DNA of 64,000 nucleotides from assembly GCF_030503855.1 (NCBI RefSeq), contig NZ_CP129971.1, positions 3,100,001-3,164,000 on the forward strand, written 5' to 3'. This stretch comes from Marivirga salinae (lineage in GTDB: Bacteria; Bacteroidota; Bacteroidia; Cytophagales; Cyclobacteriaceae). The position numbers and the translations under genes are program-made. The notes under the pieces were generated by a model, which saw only the letters and a list, made by a program, of their open reading frames with translations, made no database searches and was not told the DNA's origin. This document shows positions 10,005 to 19,025 of this stretch, in pieces. How positions within the stretch are numbered: the first letter of the stretch is position 1; each line of letters starts with the position of its first letter.

Positions 10005-10880
10005 ATGTTAAAGATTAATCTAATTAAAGTAATAAGAATTTCATTTCCTTCCCTACTCTTCATTTTAATAGTTTCCTTATCTTCCTGCAAGGTGTCGAAA
10101 ACTAAAGACATAGCTTACATGAAGGAGGGATTTAATGAGAATTTACCAGAAAAGCATCTCAATATTTTTTCACCTAAAAAGTCAGAAACACTTAAACCAG
10201 TTTTCATTTTTATTCATGGAGGCAGCTGGGATTCAGGTAAAAAAGAACTCTATAGTTTTTTCGGTAAAAGATTAGCCCGTAAAGAGATGGTAGCAGTCAT
10301 TATTGATTATCCTTTAAGTCCTGAATATATTATTTCAGATATGACTACTGCAACTGCTCAATCTGTTAAATGGGTGAAGGAAAATATCGATAATTATGGA
10401 GGTGACCCAAATCAAATATATGTATCTGGACATTCCGCTGGAGGCCATTTAGCAGCTCTTCTTAGCACTAAAGATGAATACTTTGAAGCTTTAGACATCA
10501 AAAATCCTATCAAAGGGGCGATTTTGATAGATGCAGCTGGCCTAGATATGTACACTTTTTTGAAAAAGAAAAATTACCCTGCAGGTACTTCTTATTTGAA
10601 AACATTCACTAACGATTCTGTAATTTGGAAAGAACACTCTCCTATCTATTATATTGATGAGAATGATCCACCTTTACTCATAATGATGGGTGGAAATACT
10701 TTGCCAGGAATACTTTCTAGCACTAAGAGATTTTTAGAAGAGTATAAAGAAATCGTGCCTGATCCTAATTATCATCTCCAAGAGGGTAAAAAGCATGCTC
10801 CAATGATTCTTCAGTTTTTTAATAGTAATAATAAAACATATGATTGGATTGAAGCTTTTATAAAGAATAACAATAATTAA
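10005..10880 (+). CDS. Lipoprotein alpha/beta hydrolase (BD-FAE / HSL-like esterase)
   Basis: The 291-residue protein starts with a lipoprotein signal ending in LSSC (cysteine about residue 28). The hydrolase core has the HGG oxyanion motif (FIHGGSWDSGKKELY) and the nucleophile elbow SGHSAGGH. There is a likely acid in DPPLLIMMGGN and a histidine in GKKHAPM. This layout matches carboxylesterases of the hormone-sensitive-lipase and feruloyl-esterase-like groups. It is probably an outer-membrane or periplasmic esterase; the substrate is unknown. It is transcribed away from the upstream minus-strand block and stands alone. Confidence 0.85.
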   Translation: MLKINLIKVIRISFPSLLFILIVSLSSCKVSKTKDIAYMKEGFNENLPEKHLNIFSPKKSETLKPVFIFIHGGSWDSGKKELYSFFGKRLARKEMVAVIIDYPLSPEYIISDMTTATAQSVKWVKENIDNYGGDPNQIYVSGHSAGGHLAALLSTKDEYFEALDIKNPIKGAILIDAAGLDMYTFLKKKNYPAGTSYLKTFTNDSVIWKEHSPIYYIDENDPPLLIMMGGNTLPGILSSTKRFLEEYKEIVPDPNYHLQEGKKHAPMILQFFNSNNKTYDWIEAFIKNNNN

Positions 10881-11066
10881 AATTCCGAAATATTAAACTC
10901 GCACGCTTTTCTATAGTTATAATCTATAATAGATTTGTTTTTAATTTAATTAGAGCCTATTAGACAATTACACGAGAATAATTGGTAACTATTTGAAAAT
11001 CAGATCCAAACGACTAATACTTGTGTGATTTAATTTTAGAACCCATATAATTGATAAATAAAATCA

Positions 11067-11780
11067 ATGGAAGATATTAATATTTTATTAGCTAGTGCAT
11101 CCTCTTACTGCCAAAAAGGTGATTTTAAGCAAGGAATACACCTATATTCTCAATACATCACACAGAATAATCAAAATCCGGTTGCATTTTACCAGCGTGG
11201 CAAAGCATATTTCAAAATTAAAGACTATCAGGCTGCACAGTCTGATCTAAGTAAAGCCATTAAATTGAATCCTGATAGTGCTGAGCTTTTTGCTGAAAGA
11301 GGCCTGATTTATTATATGGCGAAACAGCAAGATAAGGCCATGTCTGATTTTAATACTGCTGTGGAAATGGAACCTCAAAATCCTTTTAGATATGCTAGTA
11401 GAGCTTTCATCAAAGATCATTTAAACGATCTTGAAGGTGCCAAAAAGGATTATCAAAAAGCATTGGAATTAGATCCTGAAGATGCCATTTCGCACAATAA
11501 TTTAGGATTGGTTTTGGGTAAAATGGGCAATCATAAAAAAGCAGAGCAGCATTATAAGGATGCTGAAAAGATTGATCCTAAGAACTTTGGAATGAAAAAG
11601 TCGGAAGAGCAAAAAGCTGACGTTGCTCCTCAGCCCAAACCAGAGCCAACTCCTTTGCCTGATATTAAACCTGGAAAACCAGAACGTCCTTCTTTTGGGA
11701 GTACTTTTAAATCGCTTTTAACATCATCTGAAGAAAGAAAGGAATTCTGGCAATTTGTAAAGGAAAAGGTGTTGAAGTGA
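11067..11780 (+). CDS. TPR-repeat protein
   Basis: The 237-residue protein has about four to five tetratricopeptide repeats in residues 1-170, for example PVAFYQRGKAYFKIKDYQAA, AELFAERGLIYYMAKQQDKA and AISHNNLGLVLGKMGNHKKA. A proline-rich linker (about 185-210, PQPKPEPTPLPD) follows, then a short C-terminal helix. No signal peptide or membrane segment is visible, so it is likely cytoplasmic. TPRs mediate protein contacts; the partner is unknown. Confidence 0.8.
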   Translation: MEDINILLASASSYCQKGDFKQGIHLYSQYITQNNQNPVAFYQRGKAYFKIKDYQAAQSDLSKAIKLNPDSAELFAERGLIYYMAKQQDKAMSDFNTAVEMEPQNPFRYASRAFIKDHLNDLEGAKKDYQKALELDPEDAISHNNLGLVLGKMGNHKKAEQHYKDAEKIDPKNFGMKKSEEQKADVAPQPKPEPTPLPDIKPGKPERPSFGSTFKSLLTSSEERKEFWQFVKEKVLK

Positions 11781-11930
11781 TTAGGTTCGTAAGTTTTTAA
11801 GTTATCAAGTGCGCATGTTAGCATAAAAAAGTTGAATGAAGGTGTGGGTTGGTGGATGTAGATACCTTGCTAGCACTTAGGCCAGTACCGCAGGTCAGAC
11901 CTAAGGTAGTAAGCCATAAGAGCCTTGTTT

Positions 11931-12953
11931 TTAATCCAAAGTCAACACCACTTTACCCATAGTTTTTCCAGATTGAAAAAGTTTTAATGCTTCATGCATC
12001 TCTTCAAATTTGAAACGATGTCCAATGAATGGTGCTTCCATATTGAGTTCTTCCAATTCTTTTAAAATTTGCTTCATCAACTCTTTACGATCATAAAGCC
12101 AAATTAAATTGAATCCTAAAATTCCTTTATTTGTTTCAATCATTTTTTGCGGGTCAATTTTAGGTCGCGTTAAATATAGCCATGCCAATCGAGGCCAATT
12201 TGGAGAATTCTTAGTATCTCCATATCGTGCAGAGCCATAATTTATTACTCTCCCTTGAGGAGCGAGCATTTCATATCCAATCTTGAATATCTGGCCTCCT
12301 ATGCATTCCATGATTAAATTTAATTCTCTACCAGCTAAGGCTTGTTCTAAATCATGTTTAAAATGTTTAGATCGAACAATATATTTCTGATAGCCTTCTT
12401 TTTGGAGTAAATCAATCTTAGCAGCAGAGCCAATTGTTCCAATCGTATAAGCACCCATTTTCTGCGCCATTCTGTTGGCTAAAAGTCCAACTCCACCAGC
12501 AGCAGAATGAATTAAAACTGTTTCTCCTTTTTTAAGATTCCCTAAATGAAACAAACCATAATAAGCTGTTAAAGCTTGTACTAAAAAAGAAGCGCCTTCC
12601 TCAAAAGACCAAGTCTCCGGGATTTTATTTACATATGCAGCATCAATATTGATATGAGAGGTATAAGCTCCAAAACGGGTAACACCCATCACTCGGTCGC
12701 CAATTTCTAAATCTTCAACTTTTTCTCCTTTCGCTGTTATTTCTCCCGAATATTCCAGACCAGGTATAAAACTACCTTCTGGAGTAGCGCTGTATAATCC
12801 TAAAATGGCAAATACATCAGCAAAATTTAGTCCTACAGCTTTTACTTTCACTTGCACTTCATGAGCTTGTGGATCTGCTAATTTTTCTTCAACCAATTTC
12901 AATCGGCTAATAGATCCTGCTTTATGTGTTTGATATGATTTTCTGATGAGCAT
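11931..12953 (-). CDS. Zinc-free medium-chain dehydrogenase (quinone oxidoreductase / VAT-1-like)
   Basis: The 340-residue protein has the MDR fold. The N-terminal GroES-like domain has VGLNFADVFAILG and PGLEYSGEI. The Rossmann domain has the NADPH-binding motif VLIHSAAGGVGLLANRMAQ, and the C-terminus has FKFEEMHEALKLFQSGKTMGKVVL. It lacks the cysteine cluster of zinc alcohol dehydrogenases, so it fits the quinone-oxidoreductase or VAT-1 branch, reducing quinones or enones with NADPH. It is monocistronic by spacing. Confidence 0.88.
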   Translation of the reverse strand: MLIRKSYQTHKAGSISRLKLVEEKLADPQAHEVQVKVKAVGLNFADVFAILGLYSATPEGSFIPGLEYSGEITAKGEKVEDLEIGDRVMGVTRFGAYTSHINIDAAYVNKIPETWSFEEGASFLVQALTAYYGLFHLGNLKKGETVLIHSAAGGVGLLANRMAQKMGAYTIGTIGSAAKIDLLQKEGYQKYIVRSKHFKHDLEQALAGRELNLIMECIGGQIFKIGYEMLAPQGRVINYGSARYGDTKNSPNWPRLAWLYLTRPKIDPQKMIETNKGILGFNLIWLYDRKELMKQILKELEELNMEAPFIGHRFKFEEMHEALKLFQSGKTMGKVVLTLD

Positions 12954-13123
12954 GCTTAGGGTTGTTTTAAGGATATCAAAACATCAAATGTAAGAGATTT
13001 AATTTGTATAAATTTTGAAAGCTTTACAGAATGTGGAGTGATAGGTGAAGGATGATGGGGTAAAATGTTAGAAGTTTGAAGCTCGAAGCAGGAAAAATTA
13101 GAATCTTGAATCTTTACTCTTTA

Positions 13124-13798
13124 TCAATCAAATTCCCTTCTCATCCTAATAGTCTTTCCAAAATCGATTTCTTGTAATCCCAGGCATTCTGTATCTCTGC
13201 AAAACTCCAATTGAGATGAAATTCGATATATCAAACCTACATTTGCTGCATAAACTTCAATTCTTTGATCATAATTTGAAATAGAATCTTGATTGTCTTC
13301 TTGAATTACTTGTAAGGTATTTTGAAAAGTAGAATCAGCTAAATCATAGGATTGAAAAGCTTTTAAGATTGTATATTCATCTTCTTCAAATTCCTCTGGG
13401 ACACCATTCCAGCTTTTATCTTCAGCTATTGGAAAGCTTAATTTCACTTCGTCACTATTTCCCAATTGCAGCTTAGCTAAATTAGATGTTCGAGTTTTAA
13501 TAATAGTAGAAACTATTTCCTTATCACCATTTTGATTAATCCTATAGCGATAGCCTTCTAATTTGGCACCTCCATCAATTGCTATGGAATCATTCCACTC
13601 ATCCTGAAGAAAATAACGGCTGGTATCTATGGTACCATCATTATTATAATTGATTTCTTCCACAGAATATTTATCAACATCTTGAAATTCAATAGGGAAA
13701 AATTGTAGCCCCAAAAATTCTTCATTTGGAGCTACAGTTGAGTTTTCACAAGCTGTAAAAAAAACTATGAGACTAAATAGAAGTAGATAAAGCCTCAT
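13124..13798 (-). CDS. Lipoprotein of unknown function
   Basis: The 224-residue protein starts with a lipoprotein signal ending in FTAC (cysteine at residue 17). The rest is acidic and beta-rich, with no family I recognise. Its first 26 bases overlap the end of mnmA, so the two genes are translationally close and probably co-transcribed, although no functional link is evident. Confidence 0.7.
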   Translation of the reverse strand: MRLYLLLFSLIVFFTACENSTVAPNEEFLGLQFFPIEFQDVDKYSVEEINYNNDGTIDTSRYFLQDEWNDSIAIDGGAKLEGYRYRINQNGDKEIVSTIIKTRTSNLAKLQLGNSDEVKLSFPIAEDKSWNGVPEEFEEDEYTILKAFQSYDLADSTFQNTLQVIQEDNQDSISNYDQRIEVYAANVGLIYRISSQLEFCRDTECLGLQEIDFGKTIRMRREFD

Positions 13799-14909
13799 TC
13801 TTTAATTTTTGTTGATTGAAAGATGAATGTATCCAGCCACCGCCAACTACATCGTCACCTTCATAGAATACTGCCGCTTGCCCTGGCGCAATAGCAGGAA
13901 TACCATTTCCGAAAAATACTTTCATGGTGTCTCCTACTTGTTCTATTACAGCCGGAGCTCCATCATCATTATATCGAACTTTAGTTACGGTATCTAATCG
14001 ATCATCTAAAGATGTATATTTACTCATTACCAAATTCTTGACATACATTCCGTCTCTGGATAACTCATCAAAAGTCCCTAAAACTACTCTGTTTTTATCT
14101 TTCTGAATTTCAGTTACATATACTGGATATCCTAATGCTATTCCCAAGCCTTTTCTTTGTCCTACAGTGTAGAAAGGGTATCCTTCATGAGTTCCGACCA
14201 CAGTGCCGTCCTCTAATACAAATTCGCCTCCTTTTACTGCATCTTCTAAACCATCGACTCTCCTTTTCAAGAATCCTCTATAATCATTATCAGGCACAAA
14301 GCAGATTTCGTAAGACTCTGATTTGTTTACCAATTCGTAGAATCCTTTATCTTCTGCCATTTTACGAATTTCAGGCTTTGTTAAATCACCTAAAGGTAAA
14401 ATAGTACGGCTTAAACTTTCTTGAGAAACACCCCAAAGTGCATAAGATTGGTCTTTATTTAAATCCTTCCCTCTAGAGATGATATATCTACCGTTTTCTT
14501 CACGCACTTTTGCGTAATGACCAGTTGCAATATAATCACAGCCTAGCTTATCTGCTCTGCGTAATAATGAATCCCATTTTATGTGCGTATTGCACAGCAC
14601 ACATGGATTAGGAGTTCTACCTGCCAAATATTCATCCGTGAAATGATCAATTACATAATCACCAAATTCCTCGCGGATATCCAAAATATAATGTGGGAAC
14701 CCCAAATTTACTGCTAAATTTCGGGCATCGTTGATAGAATCAAGGCTGCAACAGCCTGTTTCCTTTTTAGAACTGCCTGAAGAGGCATAATCCCAAGTTT
14801 TCATTGTCATTCCTATGACTTCGTAGCCTTGTTCATGTAACAAAACTGCTGCCAATGAGCTGTCTATTCCACCGCTCATAGCTACTAATACTCTTCCTTT
14901 TTTGCTCAT
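13773..14909 (-). CDS. mnmA: tRNA-specific 2-thiouridylase MnmA
   Basis: The 378-residue enzyme makes 2-thiouridine at the wobble position of tRNA Lys, Glu and Gln. The ATP PP-loop SGGIDSS is at residues 14-20. The two catalytic cysteines lie in TPNPCVLCN and YEICFVPD. The C-terminal beta-barrel (about 270-360) includes VGQRKGLGIALGYPVYV. The ATG start at 14909 gives the usual N-terminus. A perfect -7 box lies 85 bp upstream. The next gene, a lipoprotein, overlaps its end by 26 bp. Confidence 0.97.
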   Translation of the reverse strand: MSKKGRVLVAMSGGIDSSLAAVLLHEQGYEVIGMTMKTWDYASSGSSKKETGCCSLDSINDARNLAVNLGFPHYILDIREEFGDYVIDHFTDEYLAGRTPNPCVLCNTHIKWDSLLRRADKLGCDYIATGHYAKVREENGRYIISRGKDLNKDQSYALWGVSQESLSRTILPLGDLTKPEIRKMAEDKGFYELVNKSESYEICFVPDNDYRGFLKRRVDGLEDAVKGGEFVLEDGTVVGTHEGYPFYTVGQRKGLGIALGYPVYVTEIQKDKNRVVLGTFDELSRDGMYVKNLVMSKYTSLDDRLDTVTKVRYNDDGAPAVIEQVGDTMKVFFGNGIPAIAPGQAAVFYEGDDVVGGGWIHSSFNQQKLKNEALSTSI

Positions 14910-14993
14910 AATTCACGTTTTCACAGGATTCACAGTCCTGCTTTGGTGATACATTTATTTCAGATTACCAACAACTTTTATTGGTATAAGGTG

Positions 14994-15001
14994 CAAAGAT
15001 A
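14994..15001 (-). promoter_or_regulatory. Candidate -7 promoter element for mnmA
   Basis: The minus strand reads TATCTTTG, a perfect match to TAnnTTTG. The -33 region at an 18-bp spacing is weak (no clear TTTG). It would start transcription near 14987, about 78 bp before the ATG. Confidence 0.45.
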
Positions 15002-15041
15002 CAGAAGATTTATTCAATCCTTAAAAATTTATACACATAAA

Positions 15042-15073
15042 AAAAAGAGGACTACAGAAATGTACCCCTCTTT
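15042..15073 (-). terminator. Rho-independent terminator of the DUF4136-like gene
   Basis: AAAGAGG (15044-15050) pairs with CCTCTTT (15067-15073), with extra TAC/GTA pairing in the loop. On the minus strand the stem is followed by eight Ts. It lies 21 bp after the gene's stop codon. Confidence 0.75.
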
Positions 15074-15093
15074 CAAAACTATATTTTATAAAA

Positions 15094-15621
15094 TTAATTC
15101 ATTGTCTCAAGTCTTAATCTATTTAAGATTTCTGAAACTGATCTTACTATTTTATTTTCTTCTAATGAAGTTACCTTTGAAAGTGCTCCATCATTAAAAC
15201 CAGACCATACGGTTTCTCCACTCTCTCTATCGATGATGGAAATTATTAAAGTACCTTTACTAACATCATATTCTTCAATATCAGATTCATTTTCATCAGC
15301 AAAGTCTCCTTTGATTTCCCCATTTTTACTTAATATAGAATAAATGACTAACATATTGGATCCTGACTTTTTATGGTCGTATCCTGATGCAATTAATTCA
15401 TGTCTAATTGCATCTTCAACTTCATTTTTTACTGCTAAAGTTGGAAATGTTGGTTCTGTATAGGTGATTATACTAGTCATGTAATCGCTACTAATAATCA
15501 TAGATTCCTTAGTATTTGGCTCAACTTTTTTATCACTATTTAAAATACTAAATGATTCATAATTTTTATCAACTAAACCATCCATTATTTCAGTTTTTAT
15601 ATTTTGAGCATTTAAATTCAT
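15094..15621 (-). CDS. DUF4136-like protein
   Basis: From the ATG at 15621 the product is 175 residues; an upstream TTG at 15690 would add a short, poorly supported extension. The C-terminal half fits the DUF4136 pattern: VEDAIRHELIASGYDHKKSG, then MLVIYSI, then GTLIISIIDRESGETVWSG. Proteins of this kind are usually periplasmic lipoproteins. Here no clean signal peptide or lipobox is seen with either start, which is odd. The function is unknown. A terminator follows at 15042-15073. Confidence 0.65.
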   Translation of the reverse strand: MNLNAQNIKTEIMDGLVDKNYESFSILNSDKKVEPNTKESMIISSDYMTSIITYTEPTFPTLAVKNEVEDAIRHELIASGYDHKKSGSNMLVIYSILSKNGEIKGDFADENESDIEEYDVSKGTLIISIIDRESGETVWSGFNDGALSKVTSLEENKIVRSVSEILNRLRLETMN

Positions 15622-15784
15622 TATAGATTTACAATAAACAGGTAGATTACTTTTTTTGCAAATGAATTTTAAAAGAGAATTAATAAACAAATATTACAAC
15701 CTATGTAAGATTATTGATTAATTAGATAAAACCATTTAGGTGATTCATATCGTTATTGCTTTATAATATAAAAAACAAAAATTT

Positions 15785-16369
15785 ATGAGTTTACATAATA
15801 CCGCATTAGCCCCCTTATTTGAAAAGAAAGATATTTTTGGACGTCAGATAAATTTAGAAGATTATAAAGACAAAAAATTGTTACTTGGGTTTTTCAGACA
15901 TGCTGGTTGCCCATTTTGTAATTTAAGAGTTCATGCTTTAACTAAAGTTCATGAAAAATTAAAAGCAAAAGGTTTAGAAATGATTTTCTTTTTTGAATCT
16001 AAAGAGAGTGTATTATTAAGAAGCTCATTTCATCAGGAAGTATCTCCTATTCCACTAATTTCTGACCCTGAAAAGGAAATTTATGGAAAATATGGATTAG
16101 AAGAAAACTCCTCGAAATCTACTAAAAGTATCATCACTAACTTTGTTCAACAAGCTATTAAAGCAAAATTGAAGGGTATACCTGTACACATGATGAGAGA
16201 TGGAGAGTCTATTAATACTATACCAGCTGAATTTCTAATAGATAAAGGATTCAGGTTAAAAAAATTACATTATTCAAAAAGCCTAACTGACAGGTTAGAT
16301 TTAGACCTAATTGAGCAATTTGCGGACGATAGTAGTATTTTTGATGATAAGGATCAAAATGCCGCTTAA
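15785..16369 (+). CDS. Peroxiredoxin-like (AhpC/TSA) thioredoxin-fold protein
   Basis: The 194-residue protein has a thioredoxin-like fold with the redox motif FRHAGCPFCNLR (CxxC at about 44-47) in the position of the peroxidatic cysteine of the peroxiredoxin-like family. A following strand reads LEMIFFFESKESVL. No signal peptide is present, so it is cytoplasmic. It likely reduces peroxides or disulfides; the substrate is not shown. It converges on the NDH-2-like gene, and a perfect 18-bp inverted repeat separates the two. Confidence 0.8.
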   Translation: MSLHNTALAPLFEKKDIFGRQINLEDYKDKKLLLGFFRHAGCPFCNLRVHALTKVHEKLKAKGLEMIFFFESKESVLLRSSFHQEVSPIPLISDPEKEIYGKYGLEENSSKSTKSIITNFVQQAIKAKLKGIPVHMMRDGESINTIPAEFLIDKGFRLKKLHYSKSLTDRLDLDLIEQFADDSSIFDDKDQNAA

Positions 16370-16418
16370 TTAAAAGTTGTTTTAAAAACCTCTAAAATCA
16401 AATAAATTATTCATAATT

Positions 16419-16469
16419 ATCATTGTAAAGATTACTCGAATTAGCATATCAAGTAATCTTTACAATGAT
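16419..16469. repeat. Perfect 18-bp inverted repeat between convergent genes
   Basis: The left arm ATCATTGTAAAGATTACT (16419-16436) is the exact reverse complement of the right arm (16452-16469), with a 15-bp loop. It ends 3 bp from the stop of the minus-strand gene and about 50 bp from the stop of the plus-strand gene. No T-run flanks it, unlike the other terminators in the window. It may still act as a bidirectional terminator or mRNA-stabilising hairpin. Confidence 0.85.
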
Positions 16470-16472
16470 GGT

Positions 16473-17801
16473 TTATAATGCTTCTACTTTATTAAAATCT
16501 CTGTCAATAATTAACTCTTCTTGATTTTGTTGAATCAATGAATGCCAACTTGATTTTCTAATTTTACTATCAAATAGTATTGACTTAAAGGCATTAAAAG
16601 CTAACCTTCTTGAAGGCATAAAATAGAGAAAAAAACCAATTCTGATATACCAAGCAAGAATTCCTGTAAAAGGCAAACCGTAAATTTCTAATATTGCTTT
16701 GTTTTTATAAAATGAGGCTGTTTGACCCAATCCAGGATATTTGAATTTTCCTGGTTTTTTATTTTTTAGGACACGAGTCAGGTTTTTTCCAATTCTTGTT
16801 CCATGTTTAATAGCCCATAGAGCATCATAATTACATGTACCACTGAAATAGGGTCTTTTAACTATAGCTGCATCTCCCCCACTCCAAATATTTCCATGTT
16901 CTGGATTTTTAAGAAAGGCATCAACTATCAACCTTTTTGAGTCATTTATTTTCATACTTGATTCCTTTGAATACACATCATTAGTCTGTCCCATCGTACA
17001 GACGACAAAATTTGTATTTAAAGAACTACCGTCCTCCATAAATACTTTACCGTCAACTATCTTCTGAACCTTTTGATTTGGATACAAATGGATTCCTAGT
17101 TTTTCAATCGTTTTTATGCTATAATTCCTTAAAACTCTCTTTTTTTGTAGTTGAGGTAAGATTTCATCAGATGAATAAACCAAATTTACCTTGAAGGAAT
17201 ATTTTTCTAGAATTGGAAAGTCACTTTTTAAAATATTTAAAGATTCAACTAAATTCCCACTAACCTCTACACCGGCAAAACCTGCTCCTATTACGGTAAA
17301 GCTCAACAAGCTTTCAATCTCATTTGGATCGTTAGAATTCTCTGCTTCAGTAAGATTGCGAACTAACCGTTCTCTAAGCTCTTTAATACCATTTGATTTC
17401 TTTACACTTAATCCATAAGCATTTGCACCTTCAATAGAATCAAAATTATCTAAAGAACCAGTACCCAATACTAATTGATCATAATGCAATTTCGCCACAT
17501 CTCCATTGTCATTAATATATTCAACAGCATTTTCACTAGCTTGAATACTCTTTAGCTTTGCCTGAATGTAATTCGCACCTTTAAATATTTGTTCCTGCGG
17601 AGTTGATTTAAAATTTATGGGTAGAAAACCATTGATAAATTCTCCTGTAAAACCATGAAAATCATGACAATTGCTAATCGAAATCACCGTAACTTCAATT
17701 TCCTTATTGTTGATTTTTTTTCTTAATCTTCCATAAAGCTCTTTATAAGCCCATACAGAAACATATCCACATCCGATAAAGATTACTTTTTTCTTTTCCA
17801 T
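16473..17801 (-). CDS. NDH-2-like FAD-dependent pyridine nucleotide oxidoreductase
   Basis: The 442-residue protein has an N-terminal FAD-binding site (KVIFIGCGYVSVWAYKEL, a variant of GxGxxG). It also has the loop LVLGTGSLDNF, a second dinucleotide site (FTVIGAGFAGVEVSGNLVES) and the late FAD motif NIWSGGDAAIV. This order is that of type-II NADH dehydrogenases and sulfide:quinone reductases. The C-terminus (about 380-410, LPFTGILAWYIRIGFFLYFM) is hydrophobic and may dock on the membrane. Its ATG lies 11 bp after the acyl-ACP-reductase-like gene, so the two form an operon, suggesting a redox partnership (inference). Confidence 0.85.
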   Translation of the reverse strand: MEKKKVIFIGCGYVSVWAYKELYGRLRKKINNKEIEVTVISISNCHDFHGFTGEFINGFLPINFKSTPQEQIFKGANYIQAKLKSIQASENAVEYINDNGDVAKLHYDQLVLGTGSLDNFDSIEGANAYGLSVKKSNGIKELRERLVRNLTEAENSNDPNEIESLLSFTVIGAGFAGVEVSGNLVESLNILKSDFPILEKYSFKVNLVYSSDEILPQLQKKRVLRNYSIKTIEKLGIHLYPNQKVQKIVDGKVFMEDGSSLNTNFVVCTMGQTNDVYSKESSMKINDSKRLIVDAFLKNPEHGNIWSGGDAAIVKRPYFSGTCNYDALWAIKHGTRIGKNLTRVLKNKKPGKFKYPGLGQTASFYKNKAILEIYGLPFTGILAWYIRIGFFLYFMPSRRLAFNAFKSILFDSKIRKSSWHSLIQQNQEELIIDRDFNKVEAL

Positions 17802-17812
17802 TACCTTAAAAA

Positions 17813-18922
17813 TTAAATAATTATCGGATTACCAAAACTTGTAAAATCAGCCAAGTGAAATCCATACTTTTTATGTTTCTTAGCCAGTTGATGAATATAT
17901 TCAGCCTGATCTAAGGTGGGGTTTCCAACTGAAAAGTGTTCTTTATATCCCTCTAATGCTAATAATAATGTTTCTGAAAAACATGCATAATAGTTATTTT
18001 CAGGTAAATCAAGTTTACCTTTTTTAAGTGTAATCCCTGGAATATTAACAATCCCTCCATCTACAATTGTAAGATCAGGTCTTTCAATTAATAACTTTTC
18101 AGAAGTATTTCTGGGTTGAGTCCCATCTAAAATAAATGCATCTTTTTTCAGCATTTCCTTTTTGATAAGATTATCAGCACTAGCGGTAAGTAAAACAATT
18201 AAGTTAGACTTTTTAATATCCTTCATATCTGCTGAAATTTCAATCTTAACAGAAGGTGAAATGGCATTAAGTTCCTTTTTTAGTTCCTCTAGTTTCTCTG
18301 TGTTTCTTGCAATTAATTGAAGATTGGTAGCATAATTATGTTTAACTAACATTTTTGCCACACAAGAACCAACACTACCAGTAGCACCAACAATGGTTTG
18401 ATGCTCAATAAGTGAATTATTCTTTTCAATCAATTTAACCATCCCATTATACATACTAACAGCAGTAAATGCATTTCCATTTGTAATAGAAACATCTTTT
18501 CTTTCACTTAATAATAAACCTCCTTTAGTTAGAGGAGAAGTAAGTGCTCCCAATCCAATGTTAGTATAACCACGATCTACTAAATCATCTATTATGGAAT
18601 TAATTTTAAAAGAAGTTGCTTTAGCCCCACTTTTGATCATATCCTCAGAGGACATCATTAACATTTCAGTAATTCCTAACAAATCATTTTCAATACCTTC
18701 CTCATTTAAATAGATTTCACTCCACTTAAATGATTGCTTTTTCATTTTATTAAAAACTTTTCGATAAAAATTATCTGAAACCTTGTTTAAGGGTTTCCAA
18801 AACTGTCCCATATCGGAACGATAACCAAATCTAAAGTGAATGAGAAAGGCGAATTTTTTTACCAATTCTAAATCAATTGAATCGATTTTTGGCTGTTCAA
18901 CAGCTAAGTTTTCTGAGTACAT
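17813..18922 (-). CDS. Acyl-ACP reductase (AAR)-like protein
   Basis: The 369-residue protein aligns by eye along most of its length with cyanobacterial long-chain acyl-ACP reductase. Shared landmarks are LGALTSPLTKGG then ITNGNAFTA (family: LGGFTSI then TTGNTHTA), the NADPH loop VGATGSVGS (178-186), DGTQPRNT and VDGGIV. The last is ACFSETLLLALEGY, which holds the catalytic cysteine at C314 (C294 in Synechococcus). AAR reduces acyl-ACP to fatty aldehyde. An N-terminal extension of about 30 residues is extra. No aldehyde-deformylating oxygenase is nearby; the next gene encodes an NDH-2-like flavoprotein. The product is inferred; another thioester substrate is possible. Confidence 0.7.
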   Translation of the reverse strand: MYSENLAVEQPKIDSIDLELVKKFAFLIHFRFGYRSDMGQFWKPLNKVSDNFYRKVFNKMKKQSFKWSEIYLNEEGIENDLLGITEMLMMSSEDMIKSGAKATSFKINSIIDDLVDRGYTNIGLGALTSPLTKGGLLLSERKDVSITNGNAFTAVSMYNGMVKLIEKNNSLIEHQTIVGATGSVGSCVAKMLVKHNYATNLQLIARNTEKLEELKKELNAISPSVKIEISADMKDIKKSNLIVLLTASADNLIKKEMLKKDAFILDGTQPRNTSEKLLIERPDLTIVDGGIVNIPGITLKKGKLDLPENNYYACFSETLLLALEGYKEHFSVGNPTLDQAEYIHQLAKKHKKYGFHLADFTSFGNPIII

Positions 18923-19025
18923 TTTGAAGAATTTAAATTAGGTAATAATTAAAGGTGGGATAAACAAAACAGGAAAGAATGATGATTTAACAGCAGTTCA
19001 ATTTGAATAAAAAATTCCCTTTCTA

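Noticed and set aside
11781..11930. CTTAGG / CCTAAG pairing near 11876-11905 as a terminator
   Set aside because: The stem is 6 bp with a long loop and no T-run.
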